DNA from: Campylobacter troglodytis
GTDB taxonomy: Bacteria > Campylobacterota > Campylobacteria > Campylobacterales > Campylobacteraceae
Reading direction: 5' to 3'
DNA: 40,326 bases
NCBI RefSeq assembly: GCF_006864425.1
Contig: NZ_QHLI01000025.1
Span: 1-40,326 of the forward strand
The position numbers and the translations under genes are program-made. Shown here in pieces: positions 17,475 to 25,645 of the stretch. The notes below the pieces were generated by a model. That model saw only the letters and a program-made list of their open reading frames with translations, did not search any database and was not told where the DNA came from. Within the stretch, counting starts at the first letter, position 1; every line of letters begins with the position of its first letter.

Positions 17475-18829
17475 TGAGTGCTTTAAAGGCTATTAGCAAG
17501 GGCAAGATAAGATCAAAGAATGGGTCTTCTTTGGGTAAAAAATCTCCCTTGAATTTAGATAAAGACACAAAAAATTCACACCTTTTTTTAAATAAAAAAT
17601 CTAAGCCCTTAAAAGACACAAAAAAATCACACAAAAAGCTTAAAAATAGCAAGGGCTTAGCCTTAAATTCAAAGGATATTTTAAAGCCACTTAAAATCAA
17701 AAACGAGCATTTGAGCCTTTTAAAAAAGAGTAAAAATCTGCTTGCCTTTTCTTATGGAAGCGATAGCACGGCTTTGTTTTACACCCTTGTGGCACATAAG
17801 ATTAACTTTGATTTGGTGCTTATAAATTACAAAAAAAGAAAGCAAAGTGATAAAGAAGAAAGGGCTGCGAAAAAGTTAGCAAGGGACTTTAATAAGCAAA
17901 TTTTTGTTAAAATTGCTTCAAATTTTAAGGGTAATTTTCAACAAAAGGCAAGGGATTTTCGATATGAGTTTTTTAATGAACTTTGCTTGAATTACAAGTA
18001 TGAAACCGTGCTTTTAGCTCAGCAAATGAATGATAGATTTGAGTGGTTTTTAAGACAGCTTGCAAGGGGGGCTGGGGTAGTTGAGCTTTTGGGTATGAAA
18101 GAGAGTGAAAAAAGGGCAAATTTCACGCTTTTGCGTCCCTTTTTAAACACACCAAAGGCTGAAATTTTAGGCTTTTTAGAAAAAGAAAAAATACAATTTT
18201 TTAATGATGAGAGTAATGAAAACGAAAAATACGAGCGAAACTTTATTCGTAAGCATTTTGCTACGCCTTTTTTGAGTGAGTTTGGTGCTGGCGTGGTAAA
18301 AAGTTTTGCCTACCTTGAAAAAGACGCCAAAAATTTGTGCGATGATGAGATAGCTGAATTTAAGGGCATTTTAGTGTGCGAATGCCTTGAAAGTGCGATT
18401 ACAAGGGCTGTTAAAAAAATGGGCGTTGTCATGAGTGTGGGACAAAGGGGGGAATTGCTTAAACATATGCCCTTAATTTCACAAAAACAATTACACAATT
18501 TAACAAATTCACAGGATGAAAATTCAGCCCTTGATGATAAGATCAATTTTATCAAGCAAGAAGTTTTAAACAAAAGCCAAGATATAAGCCTTGTAAACGG
18601 TAAAAAGCTTGATCTTAAAGATATAGTGGTATCTGGGAAAGTTGCCATAGCCTTTATGCGTGGTAAATGCTTGGTTTTTAAATACAGTAAAACTCAAAGC
18701 AATAGCCATAAGATCCCAAAATCTCAAAGAGAAAATTACAGAAAAGCCAAAATCCCAAAGCTCTTGCGTCCTTATCTTTATGAAAACGGCGTAGAAACGA
18801 AAGAATTGCTTGAATTTTTATCCTTCTAA
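17474..18829 (+). CDS. tilS: tRNA(Ile)-lysidine synthase, with a long Lys-rich N-terminal extension
   Basis: Converts the wobble C of the AUA-reading tRNA(Ile) to lysidine, an essential modification. The ATP pyrophosphatase loop is SYGSDSTAL at residue 93 (canonical SGGxDS). The core continues with LINYKKRKQSDKEERAAKKLARDF, KARDFRYEFF and the ARGAGVVELLGM segment. Residues 1-80 are rich in Lys, Ser and Asn and look disordered. No Met lies between them and the PP-loop, so the extension is either real or the start is a non-ATG codon such as TTG near 17710. The extension carries three RAATTY sites. Start overlaps rimO by one base; the 3' end overlaps the convergent EI24 gene by 12 bases. Confidence 0.93.
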   Translation: MSALKAISKGKIRSKNGSSLGKKSPLNLDKDTKNSHLFLNKKSKPLKDTKKSHKKLKNSKGLALNSKDILKPLKIKNEHLSLLKKSKNLLAFSYGSDSTALFYTLVAHKINFDLVLINYKKRKQSDKEERAAKKLARDFNKQIFVKIASNFKGNFQQKARDFRYEFFNELCLNYKYETVLLAQQMNDRFEWFLRQLARGAGVVELLGMKESEKRANFTLLRPFLNTPKAEILGFLEKEKIQFFNDESNENEKYERNFIRKHFATPFLSEFGAGVVKSFAYLEKDAKNLCDDEIAEFKGILVCECLESAITRAVKKMGVVMSVGQRGELLKHMPLISQKQLHNLTNSQDENSALDDKINFIKQEVLNKSQDISLVNGKKLDLKDIVVSGKVAIAFMRGKCLVFKYSKTQSNSHKIPKSQRENYRKAKIPKLLRPYLYENGVETKELLEFLSF

Positions 18830-19567
18830 ACTTAGAGATTTTAAATTCAGCACCCTTTGATAAAAAAGGTGTGTTAAAAAGATGACGAAAAATACCTGCA
18901 AAAAAAGTCCCACAAATGGCACGGAGGCGAGCAAGTAAAAGCAAAGTGTGGTGAATTTAAACTCCAAAGGCGATGTGCGAGCGTAAAATGCGTTAAATTC
19001 AGCCTTTGAAAGCACATTGCTAGCTACATCAAGCAATAAAAGCTTGTGAAAGAGATAATAAACCACGACATAATACACAAAAAGGTTGATAAAGGGCAAG
19101 AGCAAGGTTAGCGTGGCTATGAGGGCAAAAATGGTGAATTTACAAAGTATCCATAGGGTTTTAAGCACAACTGTTGTCGTGGAGATGCTGTTTGTGCGGG
19201 TGTGGCGGTAATACTTTTCGTTTATTGCCTTGCAAATAAGGGGCGTGAGAAAACTTACAATGAAAATCGCCAAAAATACGGAGGCAAAAACCACCACAAA
19301 AGAAGCTGAAAGAAAGCTTAAAATGGTGATGATAATTTGCACAAAGGCTAGGCTGTAAATGAAGGCAAACATTGAAGCCTCGGGGTCTGTGCCAAATAAT
19401 TCATCAAAAAAGCCAAGTAAAACCGAAAAGCCAAAATACGCCAAAAGCCCAAAAAGCAAAACACTAAAAAAGAGGGGTAAAAGGGCGAAATTTAGGAATT
19501 TTTTGGTGAAAAAATCTTTTAGAGCTAGCTTTAAAATGCTTAAGATTGAGCTTTCTTTGAGAGTCAT
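18818..19567 (-). CDS. EI24/CysZ-like integral membrane protein
   Basis: 249 residues, about five hydrophobic segments (residues 24-50, 65-95, 98-115, 145-185 and 213-235). The pattern, including LSFLTPLICKAINEKYY and YVVVYYLFHKLLLLDVASNVL, fits the EI24 domain family that contains the sulfate transporter CysZ; the C. jejuni gene in this position is annotated only as an integral membrane protein. AAGGAAG lies before the ATG at 19567. Substrate unknown. Confidence 0.8.
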   Translation of the reverse strand: MTLKESSILSILKLALKDFFTKKFLNFALLPLFFSVLLFGLLAYFGFSVLLGFFDELFGTDPEASMFAFIYSLAFVQIIITILSFLSASFVVVFASVFLAIFIVSFLTPLICKAINEKYYRHTRTNSISTTTVVLKTLWILCKFTIFALIATLTLLLPFINLFVYYVVVYYLFHKLLLLDVASNVLSKAEFNAFYARTSPLEFKFTTLCFYLLASVPFVGLFLQVFFVIFLTHLFYQRVLNLKSLSLEG

Positions 19568-19799
19568 TTATCTTCCTTAAAAGAGCTTAAAATTCATTTT
19601 ATGGCTTTGTTGTTAAATTATTTTCAGTTCATGCTTTGAGTGAGAATTTACAATTTTTACAGTGAAAATTCACAGTTTTGATGAAATGGTAGCAAAAAAT
19701 CTATACTGTTTAAGCTAGGAATTCACAAATTTATCAAAATAAATATGAAAATTCAAATGAAAGCTTGAATTTTCCATTAAATTTAAGGCTAAAAATAAC
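19568..19799. other. Short gene-free leader region of the EI24 gene
   Basis: Nothing but A+T-rich sequence with several GAATTT/AAATTC sites; runs into IS relic 3. Confidence 0.4.
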
Positions 19800-20615
19800 T
19801 TAAACTCAAATAAATGAGTTTTAAGTTATGATTTATAAGGTGAAAAACAAGTATATGATTTGTTTAAAAATTTCAAAGGCTAAATTTAAGAATTTTGCAG
19901 TATTTTTGGCTTCGTGCTACTCCTCTTGCAACTTTTCAAAAAGCCTTGATCTTAAAGCCATAAAAATTTTAAAATTAAGCAAAATTTCTGCATCGATAAA
20001 ATCATAAAAAATCTTAGAATTTTAAGCCTTAAAGAATGTGAAAAAATTTCAAAAATGCAAGATTGAAATAGCTGAGAGTTATTTTTACAATGCTTTGCTC
20101 GTAACTGCGTAGTAGAAGGTGCAAAAAGGGTGCGTTGTAAGCGTGGGCGTTAAGCTTATAAGAAAATACCTATGTTTTTACTTCGTTAAGCTTCTTGTCC
20201 CTTTGCAAGAAGATTTGCTAAAATGAAATGGGCAAGTTTATACTTAGCTTATAAAAGCTTACTTAGCTAAGAAGCTCTTATCTATGGGATTTAAGCAAGA
20301 TGGAATTTTTGTAGTGCTAGGCTATTGATGATGGTTTAGTTGATTTTTTGTAATGTTTTGCCCCTTACTTTGCTAAGCAAGGTTATAGGGTAAAACACGC
20401 CAAATTCGAGTTTGCAAAGGGACGAAGCCACATAAACAAAATTGTGAATTTCTAGGACTTTGCAAAGTTGACACTTGCCAAATTTAGAAGCACAAAAAAG
20501 AAAATTTTATCCTTCACTTAAAAGAAACAGAATTAAGACGAAAAATTTGTGACAAAATTCTCATCAAAATTTATTAAAATTGATAAGAGAAAATCCTGTT
20601 AAGTTTAATTGAGCC
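19800..20615 (+). mobile_element. IS1595-family relic 3, with four inserted segments
   Basis: Plus-strand transposase remnant from about 19842 (GTGAAAAACAAG, KNKYMIC) to the right end TTAAGTTTAATTGAGCC at 20615. Inserts occur at about 19905-19940 (after the KYF-equivalent), 20084-20118 (SYF), 20176-20213 (MF) and 20347-20384 (DF). The fifth site (NF, near 20448) is empty. Stops throughout. It splits the conserved gene pair EI24-dut (Cj1452-Cj1451 in C. jejuni order). Confidence 0.8.
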
Positions 20616-20829
20616 TTCTTAAAAAGCATTGATTTTTTAACTAAGCTTGTTAAATTTTTATTTTTGAAAAAAAGATTGTGTGATTATTAAATCAAACTAT
20701 ACAACAAATCCGTAATTCTTTCTCAGCATTCAGCAATCTAAACCAACGAGCTAGCTTTGTGAATTTATACTCAAAAAACAGCACAACACGCAAAAATTCA
20801 CAAGCAAAAGCTAAAATTCACATAATTCA
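20616..20829. other. Gene-free stretch downstream of dut
   Basis: A+T-rich, no gene or clear terminator seen. Confidence 0.4.
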
Positions 20830-21516
20830 CTATCTCACCGCCTCATATCTTTTTTCAAGCTCTTTATAAATAGCCTCAAATTCAAGCTCACTCTTTAAAA
20901 TTTCATTTAAAATCTCGTTATCCTCAACTCCGTCCCAAGTTTTTTTGTAGTTTCCTTCCTTGTAGCCATTGTTTTGGCGAAAGATATTTAGCACATTTTT
21001 ACCCACATAAATGGCATAAAGTGCGTCTAAATTCAGCCCACACTTCATAGCAAGCACGAAATAAGCAGATAAAAGCTCACCCAGATCAAGTCCAAAGCCA
21101 CTACACTTGTGAATAATCAGTTCTATATCGTTTAAAACCCCATATATATCAGCCTCATTGGGTCTGCCCTTTTCCTTACAAAACTCCTCAAAATGACTAA
21201 CAGAGCAAAGTTCTTGCGAGATCTTTGCAAGATCTGCATCCTTAAATTCCTCAAGCAACATACTCAGTATAAAATGCCAAATATCAACGATTTCAATGCG
21301 GACATTGTCCCAATTTGTAGGTGTTTTTATGTTTTTCCAATGCTTCCAAGCAAAGGAGTCAATCAGCTCAGCACATTCCATATAAATGCAGCGCCTCCAG
21401 CTAATTAGCTTACCTTCCTTTGTGTAGCCTTCTTTCCAGTCCTTGCCATTTGTCTCGTCATTTAGCCTTTGTTGCAAGGCTAGCATAGCCTCTACTGTTT
21501 TTGTCTTTGTCATCAT
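20830..21516 (-). CDS. dut: Dimeric (all-alpha) dUTPase
   Basis: Hydrolyses dUTP to dUMP and pyrophosphate, keeping uracil out of DNA. The 228-residue protein belongs to the all-alpha NTP pyrophosphohydrolase superfamily, not the trimeric beta class; the C. jejuni enzyme is the structural prototype. Visible are the first helix LALQQRLNDETNGKDW, the metal-binding MECAELIDSFAWKHWKN (E-x-x-E type), VRIEIVDIWHFILSM (second acidic pair), and YVGKNVLNIFRQNNGYKEG. The ATG at 21516 shares one base with the stop of the upstream gene (TAATG), so the two are coupled. Confidence 0.95.
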   Translation of the reverse strand: MMTKTKTVEAMLALQQRLNDETNGKDWKEGYTKEGKLISWRRCIYMECAELIDSFAWKHWKNIKTPTNWDNVRIEIVDIWHFILSMLLEEFKDADLAKISQELCSVSHFEEFCKEKGRPNEADIYGVLNDIELIIHKCSGFGLDLGELLSAYFVLAMKCGLNLDALYAIYVGKNVLNIFRQNNGYKEGNYKKTWDGVEDNEILNEILKSELEFEAIYKELEKRYEAVR

Positions 21517-22076
21517 TAGACATAAAAACCGAAGGTATTTTTAAATTTATTTGTGTCCTTGTTTTCATCTTGCAAGGCTTGAAGCTGTTTTTGAAAGATT
21601 TGACGAATTTCATCAATTAGCCTTTTGCTATCTTCAAGCATGGTGGTGTTTTGCTTTGGATCCTCGCTTTGATTTTGTCTAAGTGCTTGATCAAAGGCAC
21701 TTACTAGCCTATCCATAGTGGCATTTTGTTTGTTTTCGTTATTAGCACTTGGCAAGATATTGGCAACTTGCATAGCATTTTGTATGAAATCTTGAGGGTT
21801 TAACTGTCCTACCTTTGAGTTTTGCAAGAACTTATCTAGGATAGGCTGAACCTCTTTCATAGCATCTTTGATTTCGGCCATATCGGCTTGTGTGAGCTGC
21901 GAGCCTTGGTAGGAAAAGGAAAAGCCGTACTGTCTTCTTAGGCTTAAGCTTTGATTTTCTCCGTCATTGCTATAACTTGCACTTTGTCTGTCAAACATCG
22001 AAAGAGAGAGGTTTTTGCCACTGCTTGTGGTGTAAGAAAAGCCAAAATTTTGATTTGAACTTGATTCGATTTGCAT
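21516..22076 (-). CDS. Conserved Campylobacter hypothetical upstream of dut
   Basis: 186 residues, no signal peptide and no membrane segment. The N-terminal third is Ser/Tyr/Gln-rich (FGFSYTTSSGKNLSLSMFDRQSASYS), then helical, Gln/Asn/Lys-rich sequence with probable coiled coils at about 70-90 and 150-175. A protein at this place in C. jejuni has been labelled ATP/GTP-binding, but I see no P-loop. GGATCTATT precedes the ATG at 22076. Overlaps dut by one base. Confidence 0.75.
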   Translation of the reverse strand: MQIESSSNQNFGFSYTTSSGKNLSLSMFDRQSASYSNDGENQSLSLRRQYGFSFSYQGSQLTQADMAEIKDAMKEVQPILDKFLQNSKVGQLNPQDFIQNAMQVANILPSANNENKQNATMDRLVSAFDQALRQNQSEDPKQNTTMLEDSKRLIDEIRQIFQKQLQALQDENKDTNKFKNTFGFYV

Positions 22077-22377
22077 AATAGATCCTTGTAGGTTTTAAGC
22101 CTTAAATCGACATTTTTATTCTTAGCTTTAGCCTTTTTGTAAAAAAATGTTGAAATTTATGACACTGTTTTGTCCGTTTGCCATAAAAGCTTTGTTTGTA
22201 AAGAATTTTCGTTTTTTAAAGAAGCTAGGCCTTGAATTTTACAAAGAGTCAAGAAGCCCTCTTCTTGCAAATTTGCAAAACAAAAAATTCTTTTTGAGTT
22301 TCTTATCAAGGCTTGATCTGACAAAGCTCACTCATACAAAGAATAATATTTTTGATAAAAGAAGCAGGTAAAAAGTA

Positions 22378-22390
22378 TATAATTTTATTT
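22378..22390 (+). promoter_or_regulatory. -10 box immediately before an ATG; possible leaderless start
   Basis: TATAAT at 22378-22383 ends seven bases before the ATG at 22391. A transcript started from this box would begin at or next to the ATG. No Shine-Dalgarno site is seen directly before that ATG. Confidence 0.35.
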
Positions 22391-22792
22391 ATGGATGAAA
22401 GAATCAAAAAATATCTGCAAAAAAATAAGCTTCTATCTTGGTCTATGCAAGACGGTTCTGGGGTGTATTGCGCAAATGCCTTTTATGCCTTTGACTGTGA
22501 GGATTTAAGCTTAATTATAGCCTCGCACATAGAAACAAGGCACATAAAACTTGCTAAAATCAACCCAAACATCAGCATAAACATAGCAAGGCTTAATAAG
22601 CTTGCTCTTTTACAAGGCATTCAAGCAAAGGGGGTATTTTTAGAGGCAAATGAAAGGCAGGTCGGGCTTTATTATGAGCGTTTTCCTTTTGCAAGAGCTT
22701 ATAAGGGAGTTTGCTTTGCTTTGAGGCTAGATTATGTTAAATTCACAGACAATGCCTTTTTTGGTAAAAAGCTTATCTTTGAAAGAGATTAG
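22391..22792 (+). CDS. UPF0306 / YhbP-like flavin-binding split-barrel protein
   Basis: 133 residues from the ATG at 22391. The sequence GVYCANAFYAFDCEDLSLIIASHIETRHIKL, then NPNISINIA and LLQGIQAKGVFLEA, fits the YhbP (UPF0306) group of the pyridoxamine-5'-phosphate oxidase-like fold, which is likely to bind a flavin; the reaction is unknown. The frame is open back to 22352 (ATG), but family alignments begin near MDERIKKYL. A TATAAT directly before the chosen ATG suggests a very short or absent leader. Confidence 0.75.
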   Translation: MDERIKKYLQKNKLLSWSMQDGSGVYCANAFYAFDCEDLSLIIASHIETRHIKLAKINPNISINIARLNKLALLQGIQAKGVFLEANERQVGLYYERFPFARAYKGVCFALRLDYVKFTDNAFFGKKLIFERD

Positions 22793-22990
22793 GGATTTGT
22801 TTTGAATTTTATATTAAACTTGTGTCTTAGTCTTTAAAGCCTTGTTTTAAAAAAGATCTTTGCTTATCTTTTTGCCGATATGCTAGATAAATCTAAGCCA
22901 AAAGAGCTTAAACAAAGATCTTAAAAGTAGGGCTAAATTTAAGGCTTGAATTTAAGATAAAATTCACAAGGCTGAATTTTTAGGATATTT
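22793..22990 (+). promoter_or_regulatory. Leader region of the kps operon
   Basis: Short gap before kpsM. GATAAAAT near 22955-22962 is a weak -10 candidate. TTAGGATATTT precedes the ATG of kpsM. Several GAATTT sites are present. Confidence 0.3.
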
Positions 22991-23794
22991 ATGTGGAATG
23001 TGATCTATGCTCTTTTTTTTAGAGAGCTTAAAACAAGATTTGGTAAAAATAGACGACTTGGATATTTTTGGCTTATAGCTGAGCCTATGATGCAAGTTAT
23101 TTTTATAGCTGGCATCATTAGTCTTATTAGAAGCTATCAGTTTTTAGGCTATAAGCAAGGGGTTATTCAAAGTTCTATGCCTATTTTTTTGTTTTTATCC
23201 GTTGGCATAATACCTTTTTTTATGTTTAGAAACATAGTAGGACAGCTTATGGGAGGCATAGGGGCAAATTTAGGGCTTTTTATTTATAGACCTGTAAAGC
23301 CCATACATGTTTTTATAGCAAGGACCTTGCTTGAAACCTTTCTTTATTTTTTTATCTTTGTTATTTTGATGCTTGTTTTGGCTTGGTTTTTTGATTATCC
23401 TGCTACTCCTAGTAATTTTTTAGAATTTTATGCCTCCTTTTTGGTGCTTGTTCTTTCTGGCTTTTCTTTGGGGCTTATACTGGCTATTATCGCTCATTTT
23501 TTTCATGTTTTAAGATCCTTGATTGGATATTTCATAATGATCTTATACTTTACCTCGGCTGTTTTGTTTCCAAGCTGGATCCTGCCAAATAGACTTTTTA
23601 ATATACTACTTTACAATCCTTGGTTTCACATTATGGAAAGCTTGAAGGCTGGGTATTTTGAACTTTATCCTTTAAGAGAGGAAATAACCCTATTTTACCC
23701 TCTTAGTGTGAGCATGATCTTACTTTATATAGGGCTTTGGGTTTATTATTACAAAAGACAAGAACTAACGGCAAAACGCGATGATCAAACTTGA
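22991..23794 (+). CDS. kpsM: Capsule ABC transporter permease KpsM
   Basis: Inner-membrane channel that exports capsular polysaccharide. 267 residues, six hydrophobic segments; the ABC-2 type start LFFRELKTRFGKNRRLGYFWLIAEPMMQV and FVSVGIIPFFMFRN-like segment are typical of KpsM/Wzm. The gene overlaps kpsT by 14 bases and opens the order kpsM-kpsT-kpsE-kpsD-kpsF, as in C. jejuni. Required for all Campylobacter capsules, whatever sugars the variable genes make. Confidence 0.96.
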   Translation: MWNVIYALFFRELKTRFGKNRRLGYFWLIAEPMMQVIFIAGIISLIRSYQFLGYKQGVIQSSMPIFLFLSVGIIPFFMFRNIVGQLMGGIGANLGLFIYRPVKPIHVFIARTLLETFLYFFIFVILMLVLAWFFDYPATPSNFLEFYASFLVLVLSGFSLGLILAIIAHFFHVLRSLIGYFIMILYFTSAVLFPSWILPNRLFNILLYNPWFHIMESLKAGYFELYPLREEITLFYPLSVSMILLYIGLWVYYYKRQELTAKRDDQT

Positions 23795-24446
23795 TAATAT
23801 AACCAAATTTTATATGCTAAGAGGAGGACAGAGGCATTATATTTTCAGAAATTTCACCTTTGAGCTTCCTGATAATTGCAGCATAGGACTTATGGGCAAA
23901 AACGGAGCTGGTAAATCAACCCTTATGAATATGCTAAGTGGGGCTGAGGTGCCAAATAAGGGCAGGATCATAACAGATCAAAGAATCTCTTGGCCCCTTG
24001 GCTTAAACGGAGGCTTTCAAGGCTCTTTAACAGGAAGGGATATGAGTGCCTTTGTGGCTAGAATTTATGGTTTTAGAGGCAGAAAGCTCAAAGAAAAGGT
24101 TGAATTTGTAAGAGACTTTGCAGAGATTGGGAAATTTTTTGATGAGCCTATGGCAAGGTATTCTTCTGGTATGAGGGCTAGGGTGGGCTTTGGTTTGAGT
24201 ATGGCATTTGACTTTGATTACTATCTAATCGATGAGGCAGGTGCTGTTGGGGATCCTTCCTTTGTGAAAAAAAGTAGGAGAATTTATGAGGAAAAACTTT
24301 CCAAATCAAGGGTCATAATGGTCTCGCACAATGTAAATGAGATTAGAATGTGGTGCAATAAAATTTTATTACTAGATCAAGGCAAGATACATATCTTTGA
24401 TGACATAGAAGAGGGCATCTTGGCATATCAAGGGATGATGAAATGA
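23781..24446 (+). CDS. kpsT: Capsule ABC transporter ATP-binding protein KpsT
   Basis: ATPase that drives KpsM. 221 residues with Walker A GKNGAGKST at about residue 40, the signature YSSGMRARVGFGLSMAFDFD, Walker B YYLIDEAGAVGD and the switch His in VSHN. The region around VNKGRIITDQRISWPLGL is typical of polysaccharide-export ATPases. Overlaps kpsM by 14 and kpsE by 4 bases. Confidence 0.97.
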   Translation: MIKLDNITKFYMLRGGQRHYIFRNFTFELPDNCSIGLMGKNGAGKSTLMNMLSGAEVPNKGRIITDQRISWPLGLNGGFQGSLTGRDMSAFVARIYGFRGRKLKEKVEFVRDFAEIGKFFDEPMARYSSGMRARVGFGLSMAFDFDYYLIDEAGAVGDPSFVKKSRRIYEEKLSKSRVIMVSHNVNEIRMWCNKILLLDQGKIHIFDDIEEGILAYQGMMK

Positions 24447-25645
24447 AAAAAAATTTTCTTGTCAAGCTAAAAGAAAGCGCCCTTGTTAAAAGGATCAAGG
24501 AGCTTGATTCAGCTAGGACCTTTTATACTGTTAGCAAACTTAGTTTTGTTCAAAGATTAAAGCAGCTTTTGTTTTTTGATTCTTTTAAGATCGTGCTTGT
24601 TTTGATGGGCTTTGTCGTGTTTTATTATTTTTTTATAGCAAGTGATCGCTATGTAAGCAAGAGTGCAATTAGCGTTAGAGCCACATCTTCTCAAAGTGGC
24701 TCCCTTGGGGTCTTAGACAGCCTTTTTCGTGGAACAAGCACGGCAACTAATGAGGATCTTATTTATTTAAAAAACTACATCTCCTCCCTTGATATGCTTC
24801 AAATTTTAGATCAAAATATCAATATCCGCTCCTTATATGAAGCACAAAGGCTTGATCTTTTTTTTAGACTTTATTCTTTTGATGATCAAGAAGCCTTTTT
24901 AAGATACTACAAAAATAGAGTGAAGGTTATAGATCAAGGAGATGGGCTTTTAAATCTTGAAGTAGAAGGCTTTACGCCCCAACAAGCTCATCAAATAGCA
25001 AGTGCCATACTCATTCAAAGTGAAAAATTTGTAAATGAGATCACTCACAAAAACGCAAGAGAACAACTTGCCTTCGCAGAGGCTGAGCTTTTAAAATATA
25101 AAGAAAAATATCAAGAAGCCACAAAGGCTCTCACAGATTTTCAAAACGAACACGGAGTGCTTGATCCCTCAAAAGAAACAGAAGCAAGGGTCAGCTTCAT
25201 AGGCTCTATGGAGGCAAACCTAGCCACAAAAGAAGCCTCCTTACTTGCTATGCAAAGTTATATAAATGATGATGCACCTCAAATGATCACCCTAAAAGCT
25301 GAGATTGAGGCTTTAAAACAACAGCTTCAAAAAGAAAAGATGAGGGCAAATGTCAGCGTAAATTCAGAAAAATTAAACGAGCTATTAGCTAGCTTTCAAA
25401 AACTAACAGTAGAAGCTGGCTTTGCTGAGAGTGCTTATACAACAGCATTAAGTGCCTTTGAAAGCACAAGGATAGAAGCCATTAGAAAGATCAAACAGCT
25501 AGTAATCATTCAAAGCCCAACCCTACCACAAAGCCCTATGTATCCTAGAAAGCTATATAATATAATAACCATCTTTATAGCCCTAAGCCTCATATACAGC
25601 ACAGTTAGGCTCATAAAAACCATAATAGAGGAGCATAAGTATTAA
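24443..25645 (+). CDS. kpsE: Capsule polysaccharide export inner-membrane protein KpsE
   Basis: Periplasmic adaptor of the PCP (polysaccharide co-polymerase) type that links KpsM/T to KpsD. 400 residues: short cytoplasmic N-terminus, membrane segment about 50-68 (IVLVLMGFVVFYYFFIAS), a periplasmic region with the Wzz-like start SDRYVSKSAISVRATSS, a long coiled coil about 195-305, the SPTLPQSPMYPRKL proline stretch, and a second membrane segment near the end. Overlaps kpsD by one base (TAATG). Confidence 0.95.
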   Translation: MKKNFLVKLKESALVKRIKELDSARTFYTVSKLSFVQRLKQLLFFDSFKIVLVLMGFVVFYYFFIASDRYVSKSAISVRATSSQSGSLGVLDSLFRGTSTATNEDLIYLKNYISSLDMLQILDQNINIRSLYEAQRLDLFFRLYSFDDQEAFLRYYKNRVKVIDQGDGLLNLEVEGFTPQQAHQIASAILIQSEKFVNEITHKNAREQLAFAEAELLKYKEKYQEATKALTDFQNEHGVLDPSKETEARVSFIGSMEANLATKEASLLAMQSYINDDAPQMITLKAEIEALKQQLQKEKMRANVSVNSEKLNELLASFQKLTVEAGFAESAYTTALSAFESTRIEAIRKIKQLVIIQSPTLPQSPMYPRKLYNIITIFIALSLIYSTVRLIKTIIEEHKY

